The notes below the pieces were generated by a model. It did not search any database. It was given only the letters and a program-made list of their open reading frames with translations, and was not told the origin of the DNA. The position numbers and the translations under genes were made by a program. Below are positions 1-9,387 of a DNA stretch of 64,000 nt, one piece after another. Position 1 is the first letter of the stretch; each line of letters begins with the position of its first letter. This stretch comes from Cyprinodon diabolis (lineage: Eukaryota; Chordata; Actinopteri; Cyprinodontiformes; Cyprinodontidae): the NCBI GenBank assembly GCA_030533445.1, contig CM060075.1, forward strand, positions 37,963,719 through 38,027,718, in the 5' to 3' direction.

Positions 1-298
1 TTAACTAATTGTGCTGCAGCAGGCAGAAACAATCCAAACCAAAAGGAGAGAAAAACATTATTCAGCATGTTTTCCAGATATTTCTTTGGGGGTATCAGTT
101 GTTTAGATGCAGGAGTTTGTCCTGATAACAGAGGGTTTCCTCACTGATGGTGGTCAGAGGATCCGCCTGTTTATTGCAGCCTCATTTCAGTCAGTGTGAC
201 CCAGGGCAGCTGTGGCTACAATGGAAGATTATCAGTGTGTGAGTGAATGAGTGAATGTAGAGGAAAGATCTTTGGAGTCACCTGTGTTTGGATTTTAT
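1..298. other. Flanking DNA, no gene seen
   Basis: Ordinary AT-rich sequence to the left of element A. No coding frame with recognisable content, no RNA gene and no element end was seen. It ends at the target duplication of element A. Confidence 0.5.
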
Positions 299-303
299 GT
301 TGA
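299..303. repeat. Target site duplication GTTGA (left), element A
   Basis: The five bases before the 5' LTR are GTTGA and are repeated exactly at 5427-5431 after the 3' LTR. A 5-bp duplication is usual for Ty3/gypsy integrases. Confidence 0.9.
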
Positions 304-761
304 TGTCATGCTCCAGGCCTGGGTTCAGGGATGGGTTGTCTCTCTCTCTCTCTTCTCTGCAGGGTGGACTGGCAGGTGCTCCTCATCACTGCTGATTTCA
401 GCCCTTCTTAAGGAGCAGAGACCAGGAGGAGGGCGTCAGTTCTTTCTCGCTTCCAGTGTGGTACATGACCCAACAAACTTTCCGAGTTTCATCCGAACCA
501 GACCTGATATTTTGTCTCTGTCTTTTCCTCCTTAGAACCTGAAATCCAAGCCAGAGAAATCACAAGCCAGGGAGCTGGACTCCTCTGATCGCCTGCCTGT
601 CCACCCTCAAAAACCATCTGCACAAGAGAGACTGAGGGAACCGCTGGATTGCACCGGACCACAGACTTCACCCCCCCTGGCTCCGGGCAAGCCTCCCACT
701 CTGTGAGTTTTGAGCTCTCCACATTCTTACTGCCACAGGCTGTTTCTGACCACCTCCTTCG
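304..761 (+). repeat. Truncated 5' LTR of element A
   Basis: This segment matches 4835-5295 of the 3' LTR apart from a few single-base changes and small length differences in the CT-run and the C-run. The match stops after CACCTCCTTCG, where gag sequence begins. The missing 131 bp correspond to 5296-5426. Confidence 0.92.
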
Positions 762-1512
762 TGGTCCTACTCCAGAACCTTTCTTTGGTGAGCTGAGTAA
801 GTCCAGGGGTTTCTTATTGCAGTGCTCCTTAGTCTTCTGTCGTTCCCCCCAGTCTTTTCCAGATGACGCTGGGAGGATTTCCTATGTTGTCGGTCTCCTC
901 AGAGATAGAGCCTTGAGTTGGGCGGAGTCATTTATTGATGAAACGAGCATCCTCAGTCTTAGTTATGCTGACTTCCTCGCTCGGTTCAAAAGAACGTTCT
1001 CCTCCTCGTTAAGCGAGGAGGAGGCTGCTAAGAGACTGTGGTCTCTGAAACAGGGAGGCCGCTCGGTAGCCGACTTTGCGGTCGAGTTCCGGACCCTGGC
1101 TTCTCAGACAGGTTGGAACGCCCTAGCTCTTAAAGCGGCGTTTCTTAATGGACTCACCGAAAAATTAAAAGATGAATTAGCCACCCGAGACAAACCATCA
1201 GACCTAGAGGAACTGATCGGTCTAGCCATTCGGGTGGACGATCGGCTCCGTGAAAGAGCCCGTGAGAGACGGGGACAGGACCCTCTTCCAGCGCGACGCC
1301 TCGCCCCTCCCTCCTCGGTCACGCCTCCTAGTTACCGTTCGGCTCTCCCAGAGAGCCAACCGTTGGACGAACCCATGCAACTAGGCAGGGCTCACCTGTC
1401 CCCGGAAGAAAGAGACAGGCGTATGAGGGCTAAACAGTGCCTCTACTGTGGCACCTCTGGGCATTTTCGTTTTGACTGTCCCGTCCGCCCAAAAGATCCA
1501 GCCCGCCAGTAG
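649..1512 (+). CDS. gag: Gag (capsid/nucleocapsid), N-terminus replaced by LTR-encoded residues
   Basis: Gag packages the element RNA in cytoplasmic particles. The open frame is 287 codons. From about residue 39 it matches sushi-type Gag, with the capsid block ([18 protein letters not shown], later [17 protein letters not shown]) and a zinc knuckle C-x2-C-x4-H-x4-C ([14 protein letters not shown]) near residues 264-277. The first 38 or so residues are translated from the LTR remnant and have no Gag counterpart, because the true start (MTEHCG in elements B, C and D) was lost in the LTR-gag deletion. The start at 649 is simply the first ATG in frame. The TAG stop at 1510-1512 overlaps the pol frame, and a slippery heptamer lies just upstream. 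It is probably not functional without its N-terminus. Confidence 0.85.
   Translation: MHRTTDFTPPGSGQASHSVSFELSTFLLPQAVSDHLLRGPTPEPFFGELSKSRGFLLQCSLVFCRSPQSFPDDAGRISYVVGLLRDRALSWAESFIDETSILSLSYADFLARFKRTFSSSLSEEEAAKRLWSLKQGGRSVADFAVEFRTLASQTGWNALALKAAFLNGLTEKLKDELATRDKPSDLEELIGLAIRVDDRLRERARERRGQDPLPARRLAPPSSVTPPSYRSALPESQPLDEPMQLGRAHLSPEERDRRMRAKQCLYCGTSGHFRFDCPVRPKDPARQ
1488..1494 (+). promoter_or_regulatory. Candidate -1 ribosomal frameshift site CCCAAAA
   Basis: In the gag frame the bases read C_CCA_AAA, which fits the X_XXY_YYZ pattern exactly. Slipping back one base enters the pol frame, which is open from 1476. It lies 16 bases before the gag stop, so frameshifting would make Gag-Pol. 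Members of this group, including the domesticated relative PEG10, are known to use -1 frameshifting. The stimulatory RNA structure was not worked out. Confidence 0.6.
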
Positions 1513-1526
1513 TCCAGGGGATACTG

Positions 1527-4500
1527 GTGGGCGCGTGTTCTGAGACCCCCGCTCCCTGGTTTCTTTTACAATCTGTTATTTGTTTCCAAGAGTCACAACA
1601 TCCGGTCTCAGCCCTCATAGATTCAGGCTCAGAGCAGAATCTTATTGATCCAGCCTTGGTTAACAGCCTTCACATACCTGTTCGTTTGTTACCATCTCCA
1701 GTCTCAGTAGTTGCTTTGGACGGCAGCCCCCTAGTCACCATTACCCATCAGACACTTCCCCTTAAATTTATTTCTTCTGGTAATCATCATGAAGACCTCT
1801 CTTTTTTTGTATTTCCCACCAAACACTCTCCTGTTGTTTTGGGCTATTCGTGGTTGGCAGCCCATAACCCTCTAATTAATTGGAGGGAGTCACGAATTGA
1901 AACATGGAGCACCAGTTGTCTGGCTTCGTGTCTGCAGTCAGCCCTTCCCCGTTCTTCAGTAGACCCTGTTTCCCCAGAGGTTCCTCCTGATCTGTCCCAA
2001 GTTCCATCTGATTATCTTTACCTCCGGCGTGTGTTTAGCAAGGATCTAGCTCTAAGCCTCCCCCCTCATCGTCCCTACGATTGTTCCATCGATCTCCTCC
2101 CAGGGGCTCCCCTGCCGTCAGCCCGTCTTTATAAACTGTCTCATTCTGAACAGGGAGCTATGGAGAGATATATAGCAGAGTCACTGAAAGCGGGCATTAT
2201 TCGTCCATCATCCTCCCCTGTTGGGGCAGGGTTTTTCTTTGTCCAAAAGAGAGATAAAACACTACGTCCCTGCATAGATTACAGAGGCCTCAATCAGATA
2301 ACTATCAAAAACAAATATTCCTTACCCCTTCTGGCTTCAGCCTTTGATACAGTACGTGGAGCCACAATCTTCACCAAACTGGACCTCTGCAACGCTTATC
2401 ATCTGGTCCGTATCAGGGAGGGAGATGAGTGGAAGACGGCTTTCAAGACACTGATAGGCCACTTCGAGTATCTGGTCATGCCTTTCGGCCTAACTAATGC
2501 CCCAGCTGTCTTCCAAGCCCTCATAAATGATGTACTCAGAGACTTCATTAATCATTTTGTGTTTGTCTACATAGACGACATCCTCATTTTCTCTAGAGAC
2601 CCCAAACAACATCGGCAGCACGTCCGCCAGGTCCTCCAGCGGCTCCTAGAGAACCGTTTATTTGTCAAGGCAGAAAAATGTGAGTTCCACCGTGAGTCCA
2701 TAAGTTTCCTCGGCTTCATCTTTGAGGGTGGACAGGTGAAGACGGATCCAGCCAAAGTCAAAGCTGTGGTCGACTGGCCCACACCCAAGACCCGAAAGGA
2801 CCTCCAACGCTTCCTTGGGTTTGCCAATTTCTACAGAGTGTTTATCAAGGACTATAGTGTCATTGCCTCGCCCCTCTCAGCCCTCACTTCCACCAAGACA
2901 ATCTTCACTTGGTCTCCTGGAGCCGATCAGGCTTTTCGTTTCCTCAAGGAGAGGTTCACAAAAGCCCCCATCTTGGTTTACCCTGATCCTTTGGCCCAGT
3001 TCACCATGGAGGTCGATGCCTCGGATACCGGGGTCGGGGCCATCCTGTCCCAGATGTCTGTCTCTGATGGCAAGCTCCATCCCTGTGCTTTCTTTTCTAG
3101 GCGTTTCACTCCAGCCAAGAAAAACTACGATGTGGGAGATCGTGAGCTGCTGGCCATTAAACTGGCTCTGGAGGAGTGGCGCCACTGGTTGGAGGGGACA
3201 GAGTTGCCAATTATTATCTGGACAGATCCTAAGAACCTTTCCTACATCCAGTCTGCTAAACGCCTGAACTCTCGTCAGAGCCGTTGGGCACTTTTTTTTT
3301 CACGTTTCCATTTTACCATCACCTACCGCCCTGGCTCCAAAAACGTTAAACCAGACGCACTGTCCCGACTGTTTCCTGCCGCCCCTGATTCCACTGATCC
3401 AGAGACCATCATCCCCAAATCCTGCGTCATTGGGGCAATCGCCTGGGGATTGGAGAAACAGATTCAACGGGCGCTGGAGAATGAACCCGATCCTGGAGGC
3501 GGCCCTCCCCGCCGACTCTATGTCCCTTCTGCTGTCCGTTCCCAGGTAATCCGCTGGGGGCATTCATCTAGGTTCTCTGGTCACCCTGGCTCCAGTCGCA
3601 CCATCGCCTTCATCAGACGATATTTCTGGTGGCCGTCCCTAAACAGGGATGTTTTTGAGTTTGTTTCTGCCTGTCCTGTCTGTGCCCGCAACAAATGTTC
3701 CAGCAGACCACCTTCTGGCCTCCTCCAACCTCTACCCACGCCTAGTCGTCCTTGGTCACACATAGCCCTGGATTTCGTCACTGGTCTACCCCCATCTAAT
3801 CACAAGACAGTCATCCTCACCGTCATCGACAGGTTCTCCAAGGCATGCCATCTGATACCACTGAACAAACTTCCATCTGCTCACCAGACTGCCAGACTTT
3901 TGTTCAACCATGTGTTTAGACTCCATGGCTTGCCGACGGAAATTGTGTCTGACCGTGGCCCACAGTTTGTTTCCCAAGTTTGGCGTTGTTTCTGTCAGTG
4001 CCTAGGGGCTAAGGTCTCACTTACATCTGGATTCCATCCCCAGTCTAATGGTCAGTGCGAAAGGCTGAATCAAGAGTTGGAGAACACCCTCCGTTGTGTC
4101 TGCTCCCACAACCCCTCCTCCTGGAGTCAGCTCCTTGCATGGGTGGAGTACTCACATAACTCGCACATTTCAGCAGCCACTGGATTGTCCCCCTTTGAGG
4201 CATCCCTAGGCTATCAGCCCACACTCCTTCCCTCTTCCTTCCCTGATCCAACCTTTCCATCCGTCAGGTCATACCTTCAGCAGTGCCGCAAAGTCTGGGA
4301 TCAGACCAAAGCCGCCCTTGAATGTACCTCCATTCGAAACAAGAAGTTTGCTGACCGCAAACGCATCCCGGCGCCTATCTATTTCCCTGGACAAGAGGTG
4401 TGGTTGTCTTCTAGGAATTTTCCCCTAAAGGCTGTGTCAAAGAAACTGGCCCCTAAGTTCCTCGGTCCCTTTAAGATCGCCCGCATCATCAGTCCTACAG

Positions 4501-4823
4501 CAGTCCGGCTCAGGCTTCCGCCTCACCTTCGTGTACACCCTACTTTTCATGTGTCTCAAATTAGACCTGTCACCTCTAGCCCGTTATGCCCTCCTCCCAG
4601 ACCCCCTCCACCCGCCCGGATTGTGGATGGTCACCCTGCCTTCACGGTTCGACGCATAGTGGCTTCCAGGCGTCGTGGCCGCGGCTTCCAGTTTCTGGTG
4701 GATTGGGCGGGGTACGGCCCTGAGGAGCGGTCCTGGGTTCCTCGTTCGTTCATTTTGGATCCCGGCCTCATCTCAGCCTTCGAGGCCTCCTCCACTGGAC
4801 GGCCGCCGGGGGGCGTCCGTTAG
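1527..4823 (+). CDS. pol: Pol polyprotein: protease, RT, RNase H, integrase, chromodomain
   Basis: The frame is uninterrupted for 1098 codons from 1527; it is open from 1476 and has no ATG at its start, as expected if made by frameshifting from gag. In order: aspartic protease with DSG (Asp32), reverse transcriptase with YIDD at about 348-351, RNase H ([14 protein letters not shown] near 495), integrase zinc-binding His/Cys region ending CPVCARNK, integrase core with Asp749, Asp809 and Glu845 (D-x35-E), and a chromodomain at about 1037-1087 (FLVDWAGYG). The length suits a complete chromovirus Pol. One oddity is WTDPKNL in RNase H, where C and D have WTDHKNL. Although the frame is open, the element lacks the primer site, so its own RNA should not be reverse transcribed. 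Confidence 0.93.
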   Translation: MGACSETPAPWFLLQSVICFQESQHPVSALIDSGSEQNLIDPALVNSLHIPVRLLPSPVSVVALDGSPLVTITHQTLPLKFISSGNHHEDLSFFVFPTKHSPVVLGYSWLAAHNPLINWRESRIETWSTSCLASCLQSALPRSSVDPVSPEVPPDLSQVPSDYLYLRRVFSKDLALSLPPHRPYDCSIDLLPGAPLPSARLYKLSHSEQGAMERYIAESLKAGIIRPSSSPVGAGFFFVQKRDKTLRPCIDYRGLNQITIKNKYSLPLLASAFDTVRGATIFTKLDLCNAYHLVRIREGDEWKTAFKTLIGHFEYLVMPFGLTNAPAVFQALINDVLRDFINHFVFVYIDDILIFSRDPKQHRQHVRQVLQRLLENRLFVKAEKCEFHRESISFLGFIFEGGQVKTDPAKVKAVVDWPTPKTRKDLQRFLGFANFYRVFIKDYSVIASPLSALTSTKTIFTWSPGADQAFRFLKERFTKAPILVYPDPLAQFTMEVDASDTGVGAILSQMSVSDGKLHPCAFFSRRFTPAKKNYDVGDRELLAIKLALEEWRHWLEGTELPIIIWTDPKNLSYIQSAKRLNSRQSRWALFFSRFHFTITYRPGSKNVKPDALSRLFPAAPDSTDPETIIPKSCVIGAIAWGLEKQIQRALENEPDPGGGPPRRLYVPSAVRSQVIRWGHSSRFSGHPGSSRTIAFIRRYFWWPSLNRDVFEFVSACPVCARNKCSSRPPSGLLQPLPTPSRPWSHIALDFVTGLPPSNHKTVILTVIDRFSKACHLIPLNKLPSAHQTARLLFNHVFRLHGLPTEIVSDRGPQFVSQVWRCFCQCLGAKVSLTSGFHPQSNGQCERLNQELENTLRCVCSHNPSSWSQLLAWVEYSHNSHISAATGLSPFEASLGYQPTLLPSSFPDPTFPSVRSYLQQCRKVWDQTKAALECTSIRNKKFADRKRIPAPIYFPGQEVWLSSRNFPLKAVSKKLAPKFLGPFKIARIISPTAVRLRLPPHLRVHPTFHVSQIRPVTSSPLCPPPRPPPPARIVDGHPAFTVRRIVASRRRGRGFQFLVDWAGYGPEERSWVPRSFILDPGLISAFEASSTGRPPGGVR

Positions 4824-4834
4824 AGGGGGGGTGC

Positions 4835-5426
4835 TGTCATGCTCCAGGCCTGGGTTCAGGGATGGGTTGTCTCTCTCTCTCTCTCTTCTCTGCAGGGTGG
4901 ACTGGCAGGTGCTCCTCATCACTGCTGATTTCAGCCCTTCTTAAGGAGCAGAGACCAGGAGGAGGGCGTCAGTTCTTTCTCGCTTCCAGCGTGGTACATG
5001 ACCCAACAAACTTTCCGAGTTTCATCCGAACCAGACCTGATATTTTGTCTCTGTCTTTTCCTCCTTAGAACCTGAAATCCAAGCCAGAGAAATCACAAGC
5101 CAGGGAGCTGGACTCCTCTGATCGCCTGCCTGTCCACCCTCAAAAACCATCTGCACAAGAGAGACTGAGGGAACCGCTGGATTGCACCGGACCACAGACT
5201 TCACCCCCCCCTGGCTCCGGGCAAGCCTCCCACTCTGTGAGTTTTGAGCTCTCCACATTCTTACTGCCACAGGCTGTTTCTGACCACCTCCTTCGCCCTC
5301 CAAGCAGACCAGAAGATACCAAACCAGTCATCACCTGTCTACCAGCACTTTACAATAAACCAGTTAAAACTAACTGTCTGTCTCCGTGGTTGCTCTGATC
5401 CTGAGTCGTTCTTTTCTATCATGACA
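4835..5426 (+). repeat. 3' LTR of element A (592 bp)
   Basis: The LTR runs from TGTCATG to CATGACA. It is preceded by a purine-rich tract, AGAGGGGGGG, starting at 4823, a good polypurine tract for plus-strand priming. An AATAAA-type signal lies in ACAATAAACC near 5351. CTTCTTAAGG near 4938 sits where sister LTRs have their TATA box. Confidence 0.92.
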
Positions 5427-5431
5427 GTTGA
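5427..5431. repeat. Target site duplication GTTGA (right), element A
   Basis: Right partner of the duplication at 299-303. It fixes the 3' end of the element at 5426. Confidence 0.9.
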
Positions 5432-5850
5432 AAGCACATCCAGGTTGGATGCCACGTTAATGTTGTGGATTTATATTCTATTCAATTCCCAGCCAGCTGG
5501 GAATTTATATTTCTGATACTTTATGTTAATGACTCCAGTAGGGTCGGGAAATATCTTATTTGATCAGATATTTTTTCGGCTGTTATATATTGTTTATGAC
5601 ACACAGTCCTACTAGCTGTGTGTTAGAAAAATAAATGAAAGAGTGATTAGAGCACTAATCATGGTCAAACAGTTAATTCCACACATAGTAAATTCACCAC
5701 AACTTCTTTTCAAAATATAAGAGTTTATTAACAAAAATCATTCAGCTCCAAGTCAAACATATTTCAGTTTAACACTCTTAACTTAGACTAGTGAAACTCA
5801 ACTAAACTAAACTACTATGTACAAAGAGGAAGGGGAACATAGTTGAAGAC
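5432..5850. other. Spacer, no gene; minus-strand AATAAA near 5724-5729
   Basis: No coding content is recognised. TTTATT at 5724-5729 is a poly(A) signal on the minus strand, about 125 bases past the stop of the long minus-strand frame that follows, and could end its transcript. Confidence 0.4.
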
Positions 5851-5854
5851 TATA

Positions 5855-8458
5855 TTACAGTTTAAGATGGATTTTTTGTTTAAAACCAAAGTTTATCTGG
5901 AAGAATATGGGAAAACAAAAAACAAAGTCCAGAAAACAAAAAACAACCCACCCAGGGAGGGCGGAGGGGGCACTAGGGCAGGGAGGGTCAGGAACAAAAA
6001 ACAGAGTCCAGAAAACAAAAAACAACCCACCCAGGACGGGCGATGGAGGAAACAGGCCAGGAGGGCAAAAACAAAAACAAAGTCCAGAACAAAAAATGAT
6101 CCACTTACGGTGGACGAAAACAAAAGAAAACCCAGACGATGTCTTGGGCAAAGTCTCAGGTGGCCGGCCGGGGAACCGGCAGCGGGACAGAGTCTCAGAT
6201 GGCCGGCCGAAAGACCGGCAGCGGGACAGAGTCTCAGGTGGCTGGCCGTGGGGCCGGAGGCATAGTAGATGCTCAGGAGGCCGACCGTTGGGACGGAGGC
6301 GAGGCCGATTCTCAGGGGGCCTACCGCTGGGCCGGAGGCGAGACAGATGCTCAGGAGGCCGACCACGGGGCTGGGGACGAAGCAGCGTCTTAGGGGGATC
6401 ACCGCCGGGCCGGAGGCAAGGCAGAGGTCCTGGAGGCCGGCCGAGGATCCGGTAACGGAGCAGAGTCTTAGGTGGCCGGCTGCGGTGTCGGAGGCGAGGC
6501 CGACACTCTGGGGGTCTGCCACGGGGTCGGCGGTGAAGATGACGCTCCGGGGGTCTGCCGCGGGGCCGAAGGCGAAGTCGACGCTCCGGGGATCTGCTGC
6601 GGGGCCGGAGGCAAAGTCGACGCTCTGGGGGCCGGCCGCGGGGCCGGAGGCGGAGCAGCTTCTCAGGAGGATGATGCCAAACCTTCAGTAGGTACCCCCA
6701 CGGGGTACCCCGTCCCCTCCTCGGCAGCTCAGGCTCAGTAGCGACCGCCGACCGCGGCTCTGGAACTGGAGAGCCCGCCGATTGCGGCTCTGGAGCAGGG
6801 GAGCCCGCCGATTGCGGCTCTGGAGCAGGGGAGCCCACCGATTGCGGCTCCGGGTCTGGAACAGGGGAGCCCGCCGATTGCGGCTCTGGAGCAGGGGAGC
6901 CCGCCGATTGCGGCTCTGGAGCAGGGGAGCCCGCCGATTGCGGCTCCGGGTCTGGAACAGGGGAGCCCGCCGATTGCGGCTCCCGATCAGGAACAGGGGA
7001 GCCCGCCGATTGCGGCTCCCGATCAGGAACAGGGGAGCCCGCCGATAGCGGCTCCCGATAAGGAACAGGGGAGCCCTCCGATTGCGGCTCCCGATCAGGA
7101 ACAGGGGACACCATCGGCTGTGGTTCCACCTCTGGAACTGGGGAGGCCACCGACTGTGGCTCAACCTCAGGAACTGGTGACACCACGGACTTTGGTTCCA
7201 CTTCTGGAACTGGAGGGACCACCCATGGAGGCTCAAGTTCAGACTCTGAGGTGGCTTGAGGCGTCAGTGGAGGACTCTTGGTGGTTTGTGGCCTTTGCTG
7301 AGGGGCTCTTGGAGGCATTTTTTCACCAACTCCACTTTCTGAAGCCCTCTTAAGTGTATGCTCAGGGGTCTCTGGACGGCACAGGGCAGGCTCAGGGGTA
7401 TCTAGACGGCACAGAGCTGACTCAGGGGTTTCTAGACGGCACGGAGCTGACCCAGGGGCCTCTAGACGGCACAGAATTGACTGAGGGCGACGCCATTCCT
7501 TACGCCGAGGGGTTTTAGGAGCTAGGCTAACCGGTTTATTGATTGAATCTGTTGAAAAACTAACCGGTTGAAAAATCTGAATACCAGAATGAATTACAGG
7601 AACTGAGGCTAAAGAGTCAGGCATGGGGTCAGGATTAAAACTAACTGGTTCAGGATCTAGATAAGGCTGGCGTGGAGCTGAATGTGGTGGCTCGAAAGGG
7701 GAGATATCCTCTCTATTTCCATAGAAAAAGTTCCATAGATCTGTCTCATGGATGTGGGGAGCTAGATTATCAGGCGAGAGAACAGGTCTAGATACAACGG
7801 TGACGGGTGCAGGTGTCTGATCAGGCTGGCGGGGAACTCTAACTGTTTGAAGTGAAATTGATGGGTAAATTTTGAGTCCTTTAACGGATGGGGCTAAATG
7901 AAGGTCTTGAATGTGAGAACAGAGGCTAAACTGGCGCGGGGAGGAACTGGAACTGGTTTGAGACGCTATGTCTAACCCAATGGCTAGTTCTATGAGATCC
8001 TCGAGGTTAGCTGGTTCGACGTAAAAAGAAAGCTCTTTTCTGACAAATTCATTTAAAGCTAAGAGATAAGCAGACTTGAGTGCAGACTCGTTCCACCCGG
8101 AAACGGATGCTTTACCCAGGATCTCGGAAGAAAATTCAGCTACGGACCTATTACCCTGTTTAGAATTCAGAAGGTTGCAGGAAACTGAGAAACTAGAGGA
8201 CTGACTAAAGGTTTTTTCTAACTCCCGGATGAATTTCTCATATGTGCAGTTTTTTTCTAGTTTTAAGCGGAAATTTTGTCTCTGCCCATTCCTTATCCTT
8301 ATCATTAAGAAAACAAGTAGTATGGAAACTAAAAAATAACCGACACTGAAATAGAAATCCCTTGAGCTTACGTGGGTTGCCAGAAAATCTCTCAGGCAGT
8401 GAAGGACCAGGTGACGAAAACGACGGACTGTGTTCAGACCAGAAAGGAGGGTTATCAT
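5855..8458 (-). CDS. Gag C-terminal half fused to Pro/Glu/Arg-rich repeats (867 codons)
   Basis: From about 8280 downward the frame encodes Gag capsid sequence (EKFIRELEKTF, NSKQGNRSVAEFSSE, SGWNESALKSAYLLALNEF). Upstream of that, it is only the shadow of the gag N-terminal frame. After the capsid come 10-residue CRLETPE-type repeats, a PEVEP tract, 10- or 12-residue repeats (PVPDREPQSAGS, PAPEPQSAGS), then Arg/Pro units near RGRPPERRL and a hydrophobic C-terminal tail. There is no zinc knuckle and no pol. All repeat lengths are multiples of three and the frame stays open throughout. No function is assigned; it may be a non-autonomous element protein or only an open frame over a minisatellite. 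Confidence 0.5.
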   Translation of the reverse strand: MITLLSGLNTVRRFRHLVLHCLRDFLATHVSSRDFYFSVGYFLVSILLVFLMIRIRNGQRQNFRLKLEKNCTYEKFIRELEKTFSQSSSFSVSCNLLNSKQGNRSVAEFSSEILGKASVSGWNESALKSAYLLALNEFVRKELSFYVEPANLEDLIELAIGLDIASQTSSSSSPRQFSLCSHIQDLHLAPSVKGLKIYPSISLQTVRVPRQPDQTPAPVTVVSRPVLSPDNLAPHIHETDLWNFFYGNREDISPFEPPHSAPRQPYLDPEPVSFNPDPMPDSLASVPVIHSGIQIFQPVSFSTDSINKPVSLAPKTPRRKEWRRPQSILCRLEAPGSAPCRLETPESALCRLDTPEPALCRPETPEHTLKRASESGVGEKMPPRAPQQRPQTTKSPPLTPQATSESELEPPWVVPPVPEVEPKSVVSPVPEVEPQSVASPVPEVEPQPMVSPVPDREPQSEGSPVPYREPLSAGSPVPDREPQSAGSPVPDREPQSAGSPVPDPEPQSAGSPAPEPQSAGSPAPEPQSAGSPVPDPEPQSVGSPAPEPQSAGSPAPEPQSAGSPVPEPRSAVATEPELPRRGRGTPWGYLLKVWHHPPEKLLRLRPRGRPPERRLCLRPRSRSPERRLRLRPRGRPPERHLHRRPRGRPPECRPRLRHRSRPPKTLLRYRILGRPPGPLPCLRPGGDPPKTLLRPQPRGRPPEHLSRLRPSGRPPENRPRLRPNGRPPEHLLCLRPHGQPPETLSRCRSFGRPSETLSRCRFPGRPPETLPKTSSGFSFVFVHRKWIIFCSGLCFCFCPPGLFPPSPVLGGLFFVFWTLFFVPDPPCPSAPSALPGWVVFCFLDFVFCFPIFFQINFGFKQKIHLKL
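6150..6680. repeat. GC-rich degenerate tandem repeat
   Basis: Units of roughly 33-48 bp around GGCCGGCCG and GGGGCCGGAGGC recur through this block. The minus strand reads as Arg/Pro-rich units such as LRPRGRPPERRL. Unit length and sequence vary more than in the neighbouring minisatellite. Confidence 0.75.
6749..7107. repeat. Minisatellite of 30- and 36-bp units
   Basis: Eleven units share GAGCCCGCCGATTGCGGCT. The 30-bp form continues CTGGAGCAGGG and the 36-bp form continues CCGGGTCTGG or CCCGATCAGG. On the minus strand they encode 10- and 12-residue repeats. Confidence 0.9.
7365..7490. repeat. 30-bp tandem repeat, about four units
   Basis: TCTAGACGGCACAGAGCTGA and close variants recur every 30 bases, each followed by CTCAGGGG or a variant. 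The minus strand encodes a 10-residue repeat containing CRLETPE. Confidence 0.8.
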
Positions 8459-8687
8459 CTTGACTCGGAGGTGACGTCACTGCTGGTGAACTAGGAAGCG
8501 GAAGTGAATTCGGGACAGGACGAGCCACTGACGTGGCGTTAGCATTGTAGAAGTGATTAGAGAATGTTTGATTAAGCAGTAACTCACGGAGGGCTTGTGT
8601 GTGTTCAAGTATCTGAGCGTCCTGTTTCTCAGTCCAACGGCGGAGGTGTTCTGCTGGGCTTTGTGTTTGGCCGCAGTGTTCTGTCAT
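8238..8687 (-). CDS. gag: Gag N-terminal half, element B
   Basis: It starts at the ATG in the last bases of the LTR and gives MTEHCGQTQ, a Gln-rich coil, a Pro/Ser linker, then capsid motifs LPERFSGN and [10 protein letters not shown]. This is the same N-terminus as elements C and D. Compared with them, about 15 residues are missing after FLNDKDK, and the frame is lost near WAETKF at about 8275, where gag continues in the next frame. The 150-codon product is a truncated Gag. Confidence 0.7.
   Translation of the reverse strand: MTEHCGQTQSPAEHLRRWTEKQDAQILEHTQALRELLLNQTFSNHFYNANATSVARPVPNSLPLPSSPAVTSPPSQDDNPPFWSEHSPSFSSPGPSLPERFSGNPRKLKGFLFQCRLFFSFHTTCFLNDKDKEWAETKFPLKTRKKLHI
8670..8680 (-). 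other. Primer-binding site for self-priming, element B
   Basis: AACACTGCGGC on the minus strand begins two bases after the LTR end and pairs with the 11-mer at 9356-9346. It also codes for part of the gag N-terminal MTEHCG. Confidence 0.7.
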
Positions 8688-9202
8688 GATGGGTTTTCTT
8701 AGAGTAAAGCCCAAGATGCAGAACACACACGGAGGCACTGGTAAAAGTCCAAAGAGTTTATTTAAAGACAAAAGCACATGGATAATACTGGAACAATACA
8801 GGCAGGGGGCTGGTTCACTGGGGTCTGTGCAGGGAAAGGGAGATGGCTGGTAGCTGAGTTCATGTGAGGCTAAGCATTTAGCTTCAGGCTTAGCCTGGCA
8901 GTCCTGGGTTTGAGCTTCCAGCTCACTGCAGAGAACAACAGGGGAAAACACGAAGGATTTTTCAGGCTGAGCTTCCAGCTCACCGCAGGGAACAACAGGG
9001 GGAAATCCACATGGGAACCTCTAGGGAAACTCCACAAAGAAGTCGTCAGGTTTCATCCACGTAGGAATCTTCGGGTTGGCTCACCAGGGCAGATTAGCAG
9101 GTTAGGCCTTCCAAGAGCTTCAGGCTTGAGACTGGTTTCCTGTGATGCAGCTCTCCCAGAGCTGCAGACCAGAGACAGGGTTCCAGAGAGGGTGCTCTTC
9201 CT

Positions 9203-9330
9203 GAGCTTCACGAGGAGACAGGTGGTTAAGCTCATCCAGAGCTTCACGAGGAGACAGGAGGTTAAGCTCACCCAGAGCTTCACGAGGAGACAGGAGGTTA
9301 AGCTCATCCAGAGCTTCACGAAGAGACAGG
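9203..9330. repeat. 36-bp tandem repeat in LTR B
   Basis: Units begin GAGCTTCACGAGGAGACAGG at 9203, 9239, 9275 and 9311. Three are complete and the fourth is partial, with only a few base differences between units. Confidence 0.9.
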
Positions 9331-9345
9331 ATTCCAACTAAGATC

Positions 9346-9387
9346 AACACTGCGGCGTGGAATCAAGGTTTGAAGGCAGCTTATATA
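9346..9387 (-). promoter_or_regulatory. TATA box and self-primer at predicted RNA start, element B
   Basis: TATATAA (minus strand, 9387-9381) is followed 31 bases later by GCCGCAGTGTT (9356-9346), so transcription should start at or next to that 11-mer. The 11-mer is perfectly complementary to AACACTGCGGC just after the LTR (8680-8670). Confidence 0.7.

Larger units (their letters stand above)
304..5426 (+). mobile_element. Sushi-type Ty3/gypsy LTR retrotransposon A (chromovirus), 5'-deleted
   Basis: The element starts TGTCATG and ends CATGACA and is flanked by a perfect 5-bp target duplication, GTTGA, at 299-303 and 5427-5431. It holds gag, then pol in the -1 frame with protease, reverse transcriptase, RNase H, integrase and a C-terminal chromodomain, the order expected for Tf1/sushi-group chromoviruses. 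The two LTR copies agree almost completely over their shared 458 bp, so the insertion is young. The 5' copy stops at 761 and runs straight into gag, so the last 131 bp of the LTR, the primer-binding site and the gag N-terminus are missing. Confidence 0.93.

Noticed and set aside
251..535. Short plus-strand frame at the 5' LTR of element A, repeated at 4862-5068
   Set aside because: It lies within LTR sequence, is low in complexity at its start, and has no match to Gag or any known family.
2567..2827. Minus-strand open frame across pol of element A
   Set aside because: It is the antisense of the RT coding region, and pol itself fully explains the openness. Many similar antisense frames in gag and pol of A, C and D were left out for the same reason.
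6749..7107. CRISPR-like array
   Set aside because: The units are contiguous with no unique spacers and the genome is a vertebrate.
6139..7353. Several plus-strand frames over the minisatellites
   Set aside because: Tandem repeats with unit lengths divisible by three stay open in several frames by chance. Only the minus-strand frame joins to Gag.
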